From Candidatus Thermoplasmatota archaeon (GTDB lineage: Archaea > Thermoplasmatota > SW-10-69-26 > JACQPN01 > JAIVGT01), in NCBI GenBank assembly GCA_035541015.1, contig DATLFM010000096.1, positions 1 to 49,528 of the forward strand: a stretch of DNA of 49,528 nucleotides. The letters run 5' to 3'. The first letter of the stretch is position 1. Each line of letters begins with the position of its first letter. A program made the translations under genes and the position numbers. The notes below the pieces were generated by a model. That model worked only from the letters and a program-made list of their open reading frames with translations. It did not search any database and was not told where the DNA came from. Of the stretch, positions 1 through 8,437 are shown in pieces.

Positions 1-160
1 CATGATGCGGCGCCTGGCCGTGGAGCTCAACATCCCCTACCTCACGAACATGGCCGCCGCCACGGCGGCCGTCCACTCGATCCGCGCGTTCAAGGACGGA
101 CGGCTGAAGACGATGGCAATCGACGAATACGCGGGAACCGCCACGACGCCTTCGACCTAG
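1..160 (+). CDS. carB: Carbamoyl-phosphate synthase large subunit, C-terminal end (partial)
   Basis: The open frame enters from the left edge and stops at TAG 158-160. The last 52 residues include RRLAVELNIPYLTNMAAA followed by a run ending in VHSIRAFKDG. This matches the end of the MGS-like allosteric domain of carbamoyl-phosphate synthase large subunits, where the chain typically reads like IPxxTxxAAAxAAVxAI. The enzyme makes carbamoyl phosphate for arginine and pyrimidines. Only the regulatory tail is visible, so activity cannot be judged. Its position near a LysW-type operon fits a shared arginine/lysine context, which is inference. Confidence 0.8.
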   Translation, partial: MMRRLAVELNIPYLTNMAAATAAVHSIRAFKDGRLKTMAIDEYAGTATTPST

Positions 161-210
161 CGCCAACCGTCGGGCGGAAGATTGAACGGGGCGTCGGTCG
201 ATGCCGCCGC

Positions 211-1035
211 ATGCCCCTCGTCGAGGCCAACGGCGTGCGCCTGTTCGTGAAGGACCGCGGAAGCGGCACGCCGATCCTGTTCGTGCACGGCTCCTGGAGC
301 GACCACCACGGATGGGATCTCGTCGTGCCCGGACTCTCGGCGCAATTCCGCACGGTGGCCTACGATCGCCGGGGCCACAGCCAAAGCGAAGGACTGGACA
401 CCTCGGGCCCGCGCGTGCGCAACGCGCAGGACCTTCTTGCGCTCGTGGACGCGCTCGACTTCGCGCCGACGTTTGCCGCGGGAAGCTCCTACGGTTCGGT
501 CATCCTGCTCACGGCGGCGGCGCTTCGGCCCGACGCCTTCGCCGGCCTCTTCGTGCACGAGCCTCCGGCCGTGAGCCTGCTTGCCGACGACGCGCAGCTT
601 GCGCCGATGCTCGAGGAGAGCGGTCGACGCATGCAGGCGGTGGAGCAGCTGCTCGACGAGGGAGACGTCGTGGCCGGCGCGCGCCGGTTCGTGGAGACGG
701 TCGCCTTCGGCCCCGGCCAATGGGAGAAGCTCCCGGCGCGGGTCCGCGACACGTTCGTCCGCAACGCGGCGACGTGGCGCAACGAGCGCCGGGATCCCCA
801 AAGCCTGACGATCGACCTTGCCGCGCTGTCGCGCTACCCTGGACCCGTGGTGCTCTCGCAGGGCACGCAGAGCCCACCGTTTTTCGCGGCCGTCCTCGAT
901 CGTCTGGCAAAGGCGCTGCCGCAGGCCAAGCGGCACGCCTTCGAGGGCGCCGGCCACGCACCGCAGCTATCGCACCCCGACGCCTACGTCCAGGCGCTCG
1001 CGGGCTTCGTCCAAGCCAACGCCGGCGGACGCTAG
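211..1035 (+). CDS. Alpha/beta-fold hydrolase
   Basis: 274 residues starting at ATG 211. The sequence shows a typical alpha/beta hydrolase. The oxyanion-side motif FVHGSWSDHHGWD lies near residue 24, YDRRGHSQS near 51, and the nucleophile elbow AAGSSYGS (G-x-S-x-G) near 90. The C-terminal catalytic His is in GAGHAPQLSHPD near residue 247. The family covers esterases, lactonases, C-C hydrolases and haloperoxidases, and the substrate cannot be read from sequence. No signal peptide is seen, so it is probably cytoplasmic. It stands alone between carB and the convergent gene at 1070-1420. Confidence 0.88.
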   Translation: MPLVEANGVRLFVKDRGSGTPILFVHGSWSDHHGWDLVVPGLSAQFRTVAYDRRGHSQSEGLDTSGPRVRNAQDLLALVDALDFAPTFAAGSSYGSVILLTAAALRPDAFAGLFVHEPPAVSLLADDAQLAPMLEESGRRMQAVEQLLDEGDVVAGARRFVETVAFGPGQWEKLPARVRDTFVRNAATWRNERRDPQSLTIDLAALSRYPGPVVLSQGTQSPPFFAAVLDRLAKALPQAKRHAFEGAGHAPQLSHPDAYVQALAGFVQANAGGR

Positions 1036-1069
1036 CGGGTCGCGCGACGGCGGCAGGCACGGGTCCGCT

Positions 1070-1420
1070 TCAAAGCGTCTTCTCGAGGAGCCGTCCGAGC
1101 TCCTTCTCGACGGTCGCCATGACCTCGCGCGAGAGCTCCTTGCGAAGGTCCTCGGGAAGCATCTCGATGCTAAGCTTGGCGCCGGCCTTGGCCAGCTTCA
1201 GGCTCGCGTAGGCCTCCTGCACCTTGGCCTCGAAGAACATGCCGATGGCCGCGCGGAACTCGGCGCGAAGCTCCGGGTCGGCGTCGAGCTGCTCGCGGAT
1301 GCGGCGCTTGATCTCGTCACGCACGAGGTCTTGGAAGGACTCGAGGATGAGGTCCTCGGCGCTCACCATGTCGCGCAGGCCGCCCTTGATGATGCGGGGG
1401 ATCGAGCCTTCCTCGGCCAT
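1070..1420 (-). CDS. Small charged helical protein, unknown function
   Basis: 116 residues starting with MAEEGSIPRI. I do not recognise the family. The chain is rich in Lys, Arg, Glu and Leu with heptad-like spacing (for example DLVRDEIKRRIREQLDADPE), so it should be largely helical. No membrane segment or cysteine cluster is visible. The start is chosen because a TATA box at 1443-1451 places transcription initiation almost on ATG 1420, making a leaderless transcript. The gene lies just downstream of lysK on the same strand but has its own promoter and an upstream palindrome at 1458-1475. Confidence 0.7.
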   Translation of the reverse strand: MAEEGSIPRIIKGGLRDMVSAEDLILESFQDLVRDEIKRRIREQLDADPELRAEFRAAIGMFFEAKVQEAYASLKLAKAGAKLSIEMLPEDLRKELSREVMATVEKELGRLLEKTL

Positions 1421-1442
1421 CGCGGTCCCCAGCGGGCTGCGG

Positions 1443-1451
1443 TTATAAAAA
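1443..1451 (-). promoter_or_regulatory. TATA box of the 1070-1420 gene
   Basis: The minus strand reads TTTTTATAACC. Initiation 22-27 nt downstream falls on or next to the ATG at 1420, as in leaderless archaeal transcripts. Confidence 0.6.
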
Positions 1452-1457
1452 CCCCCC

Positions 1458-1475
1458 TGCGATGAATGTTCATCG
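1458..1475. repeat. 18-bp palindromic element, copy 1 (TGCGATGAATGTTCATCG)
   Basis: The element contains CGATGAA-TG-TTCATCG, a perfect 7-bp inverted repeat with a 2-nt spacer. The same 18 bases recur at 44514-44531. Here it overlaps the lysK stop codon and lies directly upstream of the TATA box of the 1070-1420 gene. A transcription-factor operator is plausible (inference). Confidence 0.55.
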
Positions 1476-2579
1476 TAGGGCGCCGGGCCGGTTCCCCTCG
1501 CCCGTCGCCGGCTTCGCGAGCCTCCGCAGCACGCCCTCGACCACGCGGATGGACCGCAAGTAGTCCTCCGTCGAGACGGCCTCGCGCGGCGTGTGGTCGA
1601 GCCGCGAGTCGCCCGGGCCGTAGGCGAGGATGGGCAAGCCTGGGAAGGCGCGCGCAAGGAGGTTCATGTCGCTTGTGCCGGTCTTCTTGACGAACCGGGG
1701 CGCAAGGCCCTCGGCCCGAAGCGCGGCGAGGAACGCACGCACGAGCGCGTTGTTCTTGCCCGCGAGCACGGGCTCTTCGGCGTCCAGCACGACGGCTCGG
1801 CCCACGGCGGCGCATTTCTCCGCCGCCTCCCTGACGGCGTCCGGGAGGACGCCTGGCGGCGTCCGGACGTCCACGAGCGCTTCGCACGACGTCGTCAGCC
1901 CGTCGGTTCGCGTTTCCAGGCGTTTCACGGTGACGCCGGCGGCGTCGAACCGCGGCGTCGACGAGGCGTCGAGGGCTTGCCGCAGCCGGTTCACGAAGTC
2001 GATCGCCGCGTCGGGCGCGCTCGTGTGCGCGGCGCCCGCGTGGGCGACCTCGGTCTCGACCCGGTAGAGGAGCCGCACGGCGCCGCGGTAGCCGATCGTG
2101 ATCCCGTCGGTTCCCGAAGGCTCGCCCACGACGATGGCCGCGGGATCGTAGGCGCCCGAGTCGACGAGGTGGCGCGCGCCGCGGCTGTCGCCTTCCTCGC
2201 CGACGGCGCCCACGACGACGACGCGAAGCTCCGGCGAGTCGACAAAGCGCGAGGCGGCGGCGACGAAAGCCGCAAGAGCGCCCTTGGCGTCGACGGCGCC
2301 GCGCCCGTGCAACACGCCCGCTTCGAGCCGGACCGGAATGTCCCCGGGCACGGTGTCCACGTGGCCCACGAGCAGAACCTCGCGGTCGCCGCGCCCCGCG
2401 ATGCCGACGGGGTTGCCGGCCGCGTCGAGTCCGGCCTTCAAGCCAAGCGCGCGCATGGCTTCGACGAGGTAGGACGCCGCGGCCTCCTCCTGACCGGTTG
2501 GGCTTGGGATCGCCACGAGACGGCAGAGCATGTCGACGGGATCGGGTGGCGGAGAGAGCGCGCGAGCGTCAACGGCCAT
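1470..2579 (-). CDS. lysK: LysW-lysine (or LysW-ornithine) hydrolase, M20 peptidase family
   Basis: 369 residues from ATG 2579, which overlaps the lysJ stop by 11 nt. This is the last step of the LysW pathway, releasing free lysine (or ornithine) from the carrier protein. The M20 metal-site motifs are all present: GHVDTVPGDIPVR (first His), GRGAVDAKGAL (bridging Asp) and GEEGDSRGARHL (general-base Glu). KKTGTSDMNL follows near the C-terminus, as in LysK/ArgE-type enzymes. Length is normal for LysK. Reading further upstream only adds residues encoded opposite lysJ, so the overlapping ATG is preferred. Confidence 0.92.
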   Translation of the reverse strand: MAVDARALSPPPDPVDMLCRLVAIPSPTGQEEAAASYLVEAMRALGLKAGLDAAGNPVGIAGRGDREVLLVGHVDTVPGDIPVRLEAGVLHGRGAVDAKGALAAFVAAASRFVDSPELRVVVVGAVGEEGDSRGARHLVDSGAYDPAAIVVGEPSGTDGITIGYRGAVRLLYRVETEVAHAGAAHTSAPDAAIDFVNRLRQALDASSTPRFDAAGVTVKRLETRTDGLTTSCEALVDVRTPPGVLPDAVREAAEKCAAVGRAVVLDAEEPVLAGKNNALVRAFLAALRAEGLAPRFVKKTGTSDMNLLARAFPGLPILAYGPGDSRLDHTPREAVSTEDYLRSIRVVEGVLRRLAKPATGEGNRPGALR

Positions 2580-3741
2580 CGGCGAGCACGTCCCGGACGA
2601 CCGCAACGACGCGATCCATCTCCGATTCGGTGACGACAAGCGGCGGAAGCAGCCGGATGGTCGTGCTGCCGGCGGCAAGCGGGATCACGCCGCGCTCGAT
2701 CATGGCGCTGAGGAACGGTCCGGCCTTCTCGCGAAGCTCGACGGCGAGCATGAGCCCGACGCCGCGGACCTCGCGGATCTTGCCGGAGTCGATGGAGGAG
2801 AGCTGCTTTGTCGCGCGCTCGCCAAGCGTGGCGGCACGTTCCCACAGCCGCTCCCGCAGCAGGTACGCGAACGTTGCGTTGGCGGCCGCGCAGACGAGCG
2901 GGGACCCTCCGAAGGTGTTGCCGTGGGCGGCCTTGGGCAGCGTGCAGATCTCGGGCCGCAGGAGGGTCGCTCCGACCGGAAGCCCGCCGGCGAGGCTCTT
3001 GCCCAGGCACACGATGTCGGGCTCGACGCCCGAGTGCTCGCGCGCGAGGAGACGCCCCGTCCGTCCAAGCCCCGTCTGGATCTCGTCGAGCACGAGGAGC
3101 GCGCCGGCGTCGTGCGCGATCTGCGCGGCCGCGCGAAGGTACGACGGAGGCGGAACGACGACGCCCGCCTCGCCTTGCACGGGCTCGAGGAGGACGGCGG
3201 CCGTCTCGCGCGTGACGGCCTGCTTGAGCGCCTCCTCGTCCCCGTACGCGGCAAACGAGAAACCGGGAACCAGCGGCTCGAAGGGCTCGCGGTACTCGGG
3301 TTTCCACGTGGCCGAGAGGGCGCCCAAGGTGCGGCCGTGGAAGCCGCGCTTGGCGGCCACGACGCCGGCTCGGCCCGTGTGGGCGCGGGCGAACTTGATG
3401 GCGGCCTCCACGGCTTCGGCGCCGCTGTTCGAGAGGAACGAGCGCGTGAGGCCGGGCGAGAGCGTGGAGAGCCGTTCGAGGAGGTTGGCGCGCTGGGGCG
3501 TGTAGAGCGTCTGCTGCACGTACACGAGGCGCTCGGACTGTTCGCGCAAGGCCGCAAGCACCTCGGGATTCCCGTGGCCCACGTTCATGCAGCCGTAGCT
3601 TGCGCCCGCGTCGATGTATTCCTTGCCGTCAACGTCCCACAGGCGGGCGCCCTGCCCTCGAACGATGGCGACCGGACGCTTGGGAAAGACGCCCGACTCG
3701 TGCGCGTCCTCGCGCGAGACGATCTCGCGGAACGACGTCAC
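2569..3741 (-). CDS. lysJ: LysW-gamma-L-lysine/ornithine aminotransferase (class III, PLP)
   Basis: 390 residues. It transaminates the LysW-bound semialdehyde to LysW-lysine. Class III aminotransferase features are visible: the SNSGAEAVEAAIKFAR phosphate-binding region, LVLDEIQTGLGRTG (Asp contacting the pyridine nitrogen) and CLGKSLAGGLPVGA with the Schiff-base Lys. The start is GTG 3741, which shares a GTGA overlap with the lysZ stop, so translation is probably coupled. ArgD, which acts on acetylated substrates, is the close relative. The operon with lysW decides the assignment. Confidence 0.92.
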   Translation of the reverse strand: MTSFREIVSREDAHESGVFPKRPVAIVRGQGARLWDVDGKEYIDAGASYGCMNVGHGNPEVLAALREQSERLVYVQQTLYTPQRANLLERLSTLSPGLTRSFLSNSGAEAVEAAIKFARAHTGRAGVVAAKRGFHGRTLGALSATWKPEYREPFEPLVPGFSFAAYGDEEALKQAVTRETAAVLLEPVQGEAGVVVPPPSYLRAAAQIAHDAGALLVLDEIQTGLGRTGRLLAREHSGVEPDIVCLGKSLAGGLPVGATLLRPEICTLPKAAHGNTFGGSPLVCAAANATFAYLLRERLWERAATLGERATKQLSSIDSGKIREVRGVGLMLAVELREKAGPFLSAMIERGVIPLAAGSTTIRLLPPLVVTESEMDRVVAVVRDVLADGR

Positions 3742-4532
3742 GGCAGGATCACCGTTCCCTCGCCCGCGAGGGCCTTCTCGACGGGCCGCTCGACGTTGGC
3801 GCTTGCCAGCACGACGCGCGGCACGCCGCCCTCGATCGCCTCGCGGGCGCCAAGGAGCTTCTTCTTCATGCGGCCGGCGGCGAAGGCCTCGTACCGGTCG
3901 AACTCGGCCCGCGTGAAGCGCGGAACGAGCGACGCCGGGTCGTCGACGCGTTCGAGGAGCCCGGGCACGTTCGTGAGCACGACAAGCGTCTGCGCCTTCA
4001 TGGCCGAGGCGATGCGGGCCGCGACGCGGTCTCCGTCCGCGTTGACGAGCACGCCCTCGCGCGTGACGGCCGGCAACGTCACGACGGGCGCATAGCCAGC
4101 GGAGAGCAAGGTGGAAAGGAGCGCCACGTTGACGTCCTCCACGACGCCCGTGTGGTCGCCGCGCAGGAGGACCGTCTTCCCGTTCTCCACGGCGCGGACG
4201 GTTTCCTTGCGGCGGGCGACAAGGAGCCCGCCGTCGGCGCCGGAAAGGCCAATCGCGTTGGCGCCAAGCGCGCGCAGGCTGGCCACGAGCCGCGCGTTGA
4301 GGTTCGCCAAGGCCATGGTGAAGATCTCGAGCGTCTGGGCGTCGGTGAAGCGCGACGCGTGCCCGGAGGGGCTCTGGACGAACCGCGGCGGGTGGCCGAG
4401 GCGCTCGCCCAGCCGGTTGGCGTCGTCGCTTCCGCCGTGGACGAGGATCCAGTCGCGTCGACGGGCAAGGTCGGCGAGCACCGGCTCGGGATCGGCTCCC
4501 GCCGCCCCTCCGAGTTTCACGACAAGCGTCAT
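3738..4532 (-). CDS. lysZ: LysW-aminoadipate/glutamate kinase
   Basis: 264 residues, amino-acid kinase fold. It phosphorylates the side-chain carboxylate of LysW-bound alpha-aminoadipate (or glutamate). Visible are the N-terminal VVKLGGA glycine loop, WILVHGGSDDANRL, the substrate segment SPSGHASRFTD characteristic of the LysZ branch, LVNADGDRVAARIA and the ATP-site RMKKKLLGA. It starts at ATG 4532, 13 nt after the lysY stop, and its stop overlaps the lysJ GTG. ArgB is the homologue acting on N-acetylglutamate. The SPSGH-type substrate loop and neighbours favour LysZ. Confidence 0.92.
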   Translation of the reverse strand: MTLVVKLGGAAGADPEPVLADLARRRDWILVHGGSDDANRLGERLGHPPRFVQSPSGHASRFTDAQTLEIFTMALANLNARLVASLRALGANAIGLSGADGGLLVARRKETVRAVENGKTVLLRGDHTGVVEDVNVALLSTLLSAGYAPVVTLPAVTREGVLVNADGDRVAARIASAMKAQTLVVLTNVPGLLERVDDPASLVPRFTRAEFDRYEAFAAGRMKKKLLGAREAIEGGVPRVVLASANVERPVEKALAGEGTVILP

Positions 4533-4545
4533 GGATCGGGGGCTC

Positions 4546-5589
4546 CTAGCTCGGGTGCAGGCCCGGGAACGTGAGGGCGGTCGTCTCGTCGAGTCCGTGC
4601 ATGAGGTTCATGCATTGCACGGCCTGTCCGCCGCTTCCCTTGACGAGGTTGTCGAGGGCCGACACGACGACGAGACGCTCGCTGTGCGGGTCGCGGGCAA
4701 AGCCGACGTCGACGTAGTTCGTTCCCGCGAGGAGCTTGGGCTCGGGCAGGCGGTAGAGGCCGGAGCGTTCCTTGACGATCCGCACGAACGGCTCCTCGCC
4801 GTAGTGGGCACGGTACACCTTCCAGATCTCCTTCTCGTCCAGGCTCTTTGCCAGGAACAGGTGGCTCGTGGTGGAGATGCCGCGGACAAGCTCGATCGCG
4901 TGCGCGGTGAAGTGGACCCGAGCGGGCGCGCGCATCGAAAGCTCCTGCTCGATCTCCGCCTGGTGGCGGTGGCCGGCGGGGGCGTACGGGCGCACCACGC
5001 CGCTTCGCTCGGGGTGGTGCGAGCCGGGCTCCGAGCTTCGACCCGAGGCGCTCGATCCCACCTTCGAGTCGACGAGGACCTCGTTCCCGCGGGCCAGCCC
5101 CTCCTTGAACAGCGGGTACAGCGCGACGATGGCGCTCGTCGCGATGCAGCCGGCGGTGGCGACGAGGCGCGCGCCGCGGATCGCCTCCCGGTGGAGCTCG
5201 GGGATGCCGTAGACCGCTTCGGACAGGAGAGGCGCGGCGCGGTGCTTGGACGAGTACCATCGCTCGTAGACGGCGGGGTCGCGCAGCCGGAAGTCGGCCG
5301 AGAGGTCGATCACCTTGGCGGCGCGCTTGAGGTACGTTTCCATCTTGTCCATGGCCGCGCCGTGGGGCGAGCAGTTGAACAGCACGTCGGCCGACTCGAC
5401 GGACTCGTGCTGCGTGAACTTGAGGTCGGTGAGCTTGCGCAGGTTGGGGTGGACCGACGCGACGCGGTCGCCGGCGAACTGGTTCGAGGTGACCTTCGCG
5501 ACGCGGACGTCGGGATGGCCAAGCAGCAGCCGGAGGAGCTCGCCTCCCGTGTAGCCGGAGGCGCCGACGATGGCGACGTCGAGCGTCAT
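4546..5589 (-). CDS. lysY: LysW-aminoadipate semialdehyde/glutamate semialdehyde dehydrogenase
   Basis: 347 residues from ATG 5589, 4 nt after the lysX stop. It reduces the acyl-phosphate made by LysZ with NADPH. The N-terminal Rossmann loop is VAIVGASGYTGGELLRLL, and the catalytic Cys lies in VATAGCIATSA. The catalytic-side HFTAHAIELVRGI and the C-terminal VKGSGGQAVQCMN match ArgC/LysY enzymes. The frame is open for another 61 codons upstream, but that part is antisense-like and overlaps lysX, so the internal ATG is preferred. Confidence 0.92.
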   Translation of the reverse strand: MTLDVAIVGASGYTGGELLRLLLGHPDVRVAKVTSNQFAGDRVASVHPNLRKLTDLKFTQHESVESADVLFNCSPHGAAMDKMETYLKRAAKVIDLSADFRLRDPAVYERWYSSKHRAAPLLSEAVYGIPELHREAIRGARLVATAGCIATSAIVALYPLFKEGLARGNEVLVDSKVGSSASGRSSEPGSHHPERSGVVRPYAPAGHRHQAEIEQELSMRAPARVHFTAHAIELVRGISTTSHLFLAKSLDEKEIWKVYRAHYGEEPFVRIVKERSGLYRLPEPKLLAGTNYVDVGFARDPHSERLVVVSALDNLVKGSGGQAVQCMNLMHGLDETTALTFPGLHPS

Positions 5590-5593
5590 GCGC

Positions 5594-6445
5594 TCACCGC
5601 TTGGCGACGTCGACGAGGTGGTCCACGATCCGGCCCGGGATGTCCACGCCCGTGGGGGCGACGCTGTTCTTGAACTCCATCGTGTAGTTGACCTCGTGGC
5701 ACAGGAGGCCCCGCTCGCTCTCCATGATGTCAAGCGCAAGCACGCCTCCGCCCACGGCCTTGGCCGCCGCAAGCGCGATCTCGGCGAGCTCGGGCGTCAC
5801 CGGGCAGTTCGAGGCCGTGCCGCCCTGCGCCGTGTTGGTGATGAAGTGGTGGGGGTTCGTGCGGTAGATCGCGGCGATCGCCTCGTCGCCCACGACAAAG
5901 ACGCGGATGTCGCGGCCCGGCTTGCGGACGTATTCCTGCACGTAGAAGATGGAATGGAGGTACGACCCGAGCGTGGACTTGTGCTCGAGGATCGCCTGCG
6001 CGGCCTCGGGCGTGTCGACCTTGGCGATCAGGCGCCCCCAGCTTCCGACGACGGGCTTGAGCACGGCCGGATATCCGACGCGCTCGATGGCCTTCATCGC
6101 GGTCTCCGGGTCGTTGGCGACAAGCGTGCGGGGCGTGGGAACGCCGTGGCGCGCAAGCTCGATCGACGTCTCGGCCTTGTCCCCGCAAATGCGCGCCACC
6201 TCGTAGGAGTTGACGCACGGAATGCCGTAGTGCTCGAAGAACCGAAGCGCGTAGATGGCGTGGCTGTGGCTGATGCAGCGCTCGAGCACAGCGTCGTAGG
6301 CGTAGGGGACCTTCTTTGCGTCGATGTCGAGGACAAGCTCCCGGTCGTCGATCTTGGCAAGCTCGACGCCTCGCTCTCGCGCCGCTTCGAGGATCATCTT
6401 CTCGTCCATGCGGATGCGGCTGTAGAGCATGGCAAGCGAGGGCAT
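5594..6445 (-). CDS. lysX: LysW-alpha-aminoadipate (or glutamate) ligase, ATP-grasp
   Basis: 283 residues. It joins the alpha-amino group of aminoadipate (or glutamate) to the C-terminal Glu of LysW, using ATP. ATP-grasp features are visible: [17 protein letters not shown] (nucleotide lysine and glycine loop), [36 protein letters not shown] near the substrate site, and [13 protein letters not shown] with the metal-binding Glu and Asn. The ATG directly follows the stop of the homocitrate synthase gene. RimK is the distant relative. Whether this copy also accepts glutamate for arginine synthesis cannot be settled by eye. Confidence 0.93.
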   Translation of the reverse strand: MPSLAMLYSRIRMDEKMILEAARERGVELAKIDDRELVLDIDAKKVPYAYDAVLERCISHSHAIYALRFFEHYGIPCVNSYEVARICGDKAETSIELARHGVPTPRTLVANDPETAMKAIERVGYPAVLKPVVGSWGRLIAKVDTPEAAQAILEHKSTLGSYLHSIFYVQEYVRKPGRDIRVFVVGDEAIAAIYRTNPHHFITNTAQGGTASNCPVTPELAEIALAAAKAVGGGVLALDIMESERGLLCHEVNYTMEFKNSVAPTGVDIPGRIVDHLVDVAKR

Positions 6446-7606
6446 CTACGCGCCTCCTGCAAAGGGCGTGTGCGCCTCGCGCGACAGGTGCGCGACGGCG
6501 TGGAGGCTCCGAAGCGTCTCGTCGTCCACGTCGGCGAGGTTGCGGCGCTTCACGGCCGCCAGGATGAGCTCGACCTCGCGCTCGGAGACCTCCTCCTTCG
6601 CAAGGCCAAGCGCAAGCAGGCGGTAGCGGATCGCGTCGCGGGAGGCGAGCTTGCCCGCGGCGATGCGCCTCGTGCGACCGACGAGCGCGGCCGGGATGGA
6701 CTCGTAGTGCTCGGGCGAGAGAAGGACGGCCGAGACGTGGAGGCCCGCGTTGTGGGTGAACGCGTTTGCGCCGACGATGGGCGCCTGGGGGCTCACGGGG
6801 ACGCCGCTGTGCTCCTCGACGAGCCGGGAGACGGCCGGAAGCGCGTCAAGCCTCCAGGGGTTCTGCGCCTCAAGCTTGAGCCGCAGCGCCACGAGCGTGG
6901 GCGCAAGCGCGGCGATGCCCGTTCGCTCGCCAAGGCCGTTCACGCACGTGTCCACGACGTCCGCGCCGGCCTCGACGGCCGCGATCGAGTTGGCCACCGC
7001 CATGCCGAGATCGTCGTGGCAGTGGATCGACAGCTGCACGCGCGGCGGAAGCTCCGCCCGGAGCCACCGCACGAACGCGGCCGTGCGGGCGGGGATCATG
7101 TGGCCGGTCGTGTCCGCGATTCCGATGCGGTCCGCGCCCGATTCGACGGCCGCGCGCGCCACGCGAAGCACCTTCTGCGGGTCGCTGCGAACGGTGTCTT
7201 CGGGCGTGTACCGGACGCGCAGGCCGTGACTCTTCGCGTAGGCGACGACGTCGCGGACGAGCGACTCGGCCGCGTCGATGTCCTTGCGGAACTGCGCCTC
7301 CAGGCGGGCGTCGGCCACGCTGAAGAAGATGCCGACCCAGTCCGCACCGGTCTCCACGGCGGCGTCCACGTCCCGTCGGAGGGCGCGGCTGTGCGCGAGG
7401 ATCTCCGCCGGAAGGCCCAACGAGGCGATCTCCCGCACGGATTGGGCGATCTGCGGCGAGGCGGCGGGGTGGCCGGCTTCGATGTAGTCCACGCCCACGT
7501 CGGCAAGCGCCCTGGCGATTGCGACCTTCTGCGCGCCCGTGAAGCTCACGCCGGGCGTCTGCTCGCCCTCGCGCAGCGTGGAATCGTTGATCCGGACCTT
7601 GACCAT
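6446..7606 (-). CDS. lysS: Homocitrate synthase
   Basis: 386 residues. It condenses 2-oxoglutarate with acetyl-CoA, the committed step of the aminoadipate lysine route. The N-terminus reads INDSTLREGEQTPGVSF, the HMG-CoA-lyase-like TIM-barrel signature. IHCHDDLGMAVANS carries the metal ligands, and VNGLGERTGIAALAP is typical of homocitrate synthases rather than isopropylmalate synthases. The chain lacks the long LeuA-type regulatory domain. A GGGAG-type RBS precedes ATG 7606. Isopropylmalate or citramalate synthase is the alternative, but the lysWXYZJK operon supports homocitrate. The symbol follows archaeal usage. Confidence 0.88.
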   Translation of the reverse strand: MVKVRINDSTLREGEQTPGVSFTGAQKVAIARALADVGVDYIEAGHPAASPQIAQSVREIASLGLPAEILAHSRALRRDVDAAVETGADWVGIFFSVADARLEAQFRKDIDAAESLVRDVVAYAKSHGLRVRYTPEDTVRSDPQKVLRVARAAVESGADRIGIADTTGHMIPARTAAFVRWLRAELPPRVQLSIHCHDDLGMAVANSIAAVEAGADVVDTCVNGLGERTGIAALAPTLVALRLKLEAQNPWRLDALPAVSRLVEEHSGVPVSPQAPIVGANAFTHNAGLHVSAVLLSPEHYESIPAALVGRTRRIAAGKLASRDAIRYRLLALGLAKEEVSEREVELILAAVKRRNLADVDDETLRSLHAVAHLSREAHTPFAGGA

Positions 7607-7626
7607 CCGTCGTCTCCCTTTGGCGG

Positions 7627-7788
7627 CTACTCGCCCCAGTCTTCGGCTTCCTGCGGGGCAAGGGCAAAGGCCAGCGGGGCAAGCCCCCGGACCTCAAGCT
7701 CGACCCCGCAGTCGGGACAGTCCACGATCTCGCCTTCGGTGGGATTCTCGACCGCCACCGCGGCTCCGCATTCGACGCATTCGCTCAT
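7627..7788 (-). CDS. lysW: LysW amino-group carrier protein
   Basis: A 53-residue acidic protein found by direct translation. It begins MSECVECGAAVAVENPTEGE and has two zinc-knuckle pairs, CVEC near residue 4 and CPDC near 25. It ends in EDWGE, the hallmark tail whose C-terminal Glu is ligated to aminoadipate or glutamate by LysX. It shields and carries the intermediates through LysZ, LysY, LysJ and LysK. A strong GAAGGAGG ribosome site lies 6 nt upstream (about 7793-7800), between the Lrp stop and the ATG, consistent with the high expression a stoichiometric carrier needs. Confidence 0.96.
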   Translation of the reverse strand: MSECVECGAAVAVENPTEGEIVDCPDCGVELEVRGLAPLAFALAPQEAEDWGE

Positions 7789-7801
7789 GCTTGTGCCTCC
7801 T

Positions 7802-8209
7802 TCAAAGCTCCTTGAGGATGAGACGGCTTTGGGTTCCCGCCGTCTCGTGAAGGGAACGGATGCGCTCCACCACCTCGTTGAGCCGTCCGGTCGAGGAAGC
7901 GTCGACGAGGACGACGATGTCGTTCTCGCCGGCCACCTCCCAGACCTGCTCTACGGAGTCCCAGCCGGCGATCTTCGCCGAGACATCGCCCGTGTTGACG
8001 TTCGCGGCGATCTTGACCTCCACGAGCGCCTTCACGCCGCGGCCGGCCGTGCGGACCGTGAACTGCCGGATGACGCCGTCGTCGAGGAGGCGTTTCACGC
8101 GCGCGCGGACGGTGCCCTCGCTCGTACCGACCTTCGAAGCGATGTTCACGAAGGGCTCGCGCGCGTTGCGCAAAAGGATGGCAAGGATCTTCGCGTCCAG
8201 ATCGTCCAT
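7802..8209 (-). CDS. Lrp/AsnC-family transcriptional regulator (LysM-like)
   Basis: 135 residues. The N-terminal winged helix-turn-helix (MDDLDAKILAILLRNAREPF, then NIASKVGTSEGTVRARVKRL) is followed by an alpha/beta RAM-type domain ending VERIRSLHETAGTQSRLILKEL. It is the first gene of the lysine operon with its own promoter. In other archaea Lrp paralogues such as LysM control the LysW operon in response to lysine. Autoregulation and lysine sensing here are inference from position. The stop codon is followed directly by the lysW RBS. Confidence 0.88.
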   Translation of the reverse strand: MDDLDAKILAILLRNAREPFVNIASKVGTSEGTVRARVKRLLDDGVIRQFTVRTAGRGVKALVEVKIAANVNTGDVSAKIAGWDSVEQVWEVAGENDIVVLVDASSTGRLNEVVERIRSLHETAGTQSRLILKEL

Positions 8210-8258
8210 GAGCGCACCGCTTCGAATTCCATCGAAGCAGGCGCGAAGAACGCAGATG

Positions 8259-8271
8259 CTATATAAATAGG
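8259..8271 (-). promoter_or_regulatory. TATA box and BRE of the lysine operon
   Basis: The minus strand reads CGAAAACCTATTTATATAGC: a purine-rich BRE followed by a clear TATA box. Initiation near 8235-8240 would give a short 5' UTR before ATG 8209. No second strong promoter is visible inside the operon. Confidence 0.7.
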
Positions 8272-8437
8272 TTTTCGTGAAACGACGTCAATCGCGAACT
8301 TTCCGTTGGCTCTCGCGGACAAGCCTCTGGATCAGTTCCTGTCGCGCGTAGTGCGCCCGGACGGAAGCAAAGAATCCCAAGCGATCGCTTGTCGTTCTCG
8401 GCCGCCTTCCCTATAAGCCATTCGCCAAGGAACAATT

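Noticed and set aside
2579-2678. N-terminal extension of LysK upstream of ATG 2579
   Set aside because: The extra residues are encoded opposite the lysJ 3' end, are unlike LysK N-termini, and the 11-nt overlap start fits the operon.
8281-8437. Possible small gene between pcc1 and the lysine operon promoter
   Set aside because: No frame has a convincing start, composition or motif; rps3ae, which often follows pcc1 in archaea, is not here.
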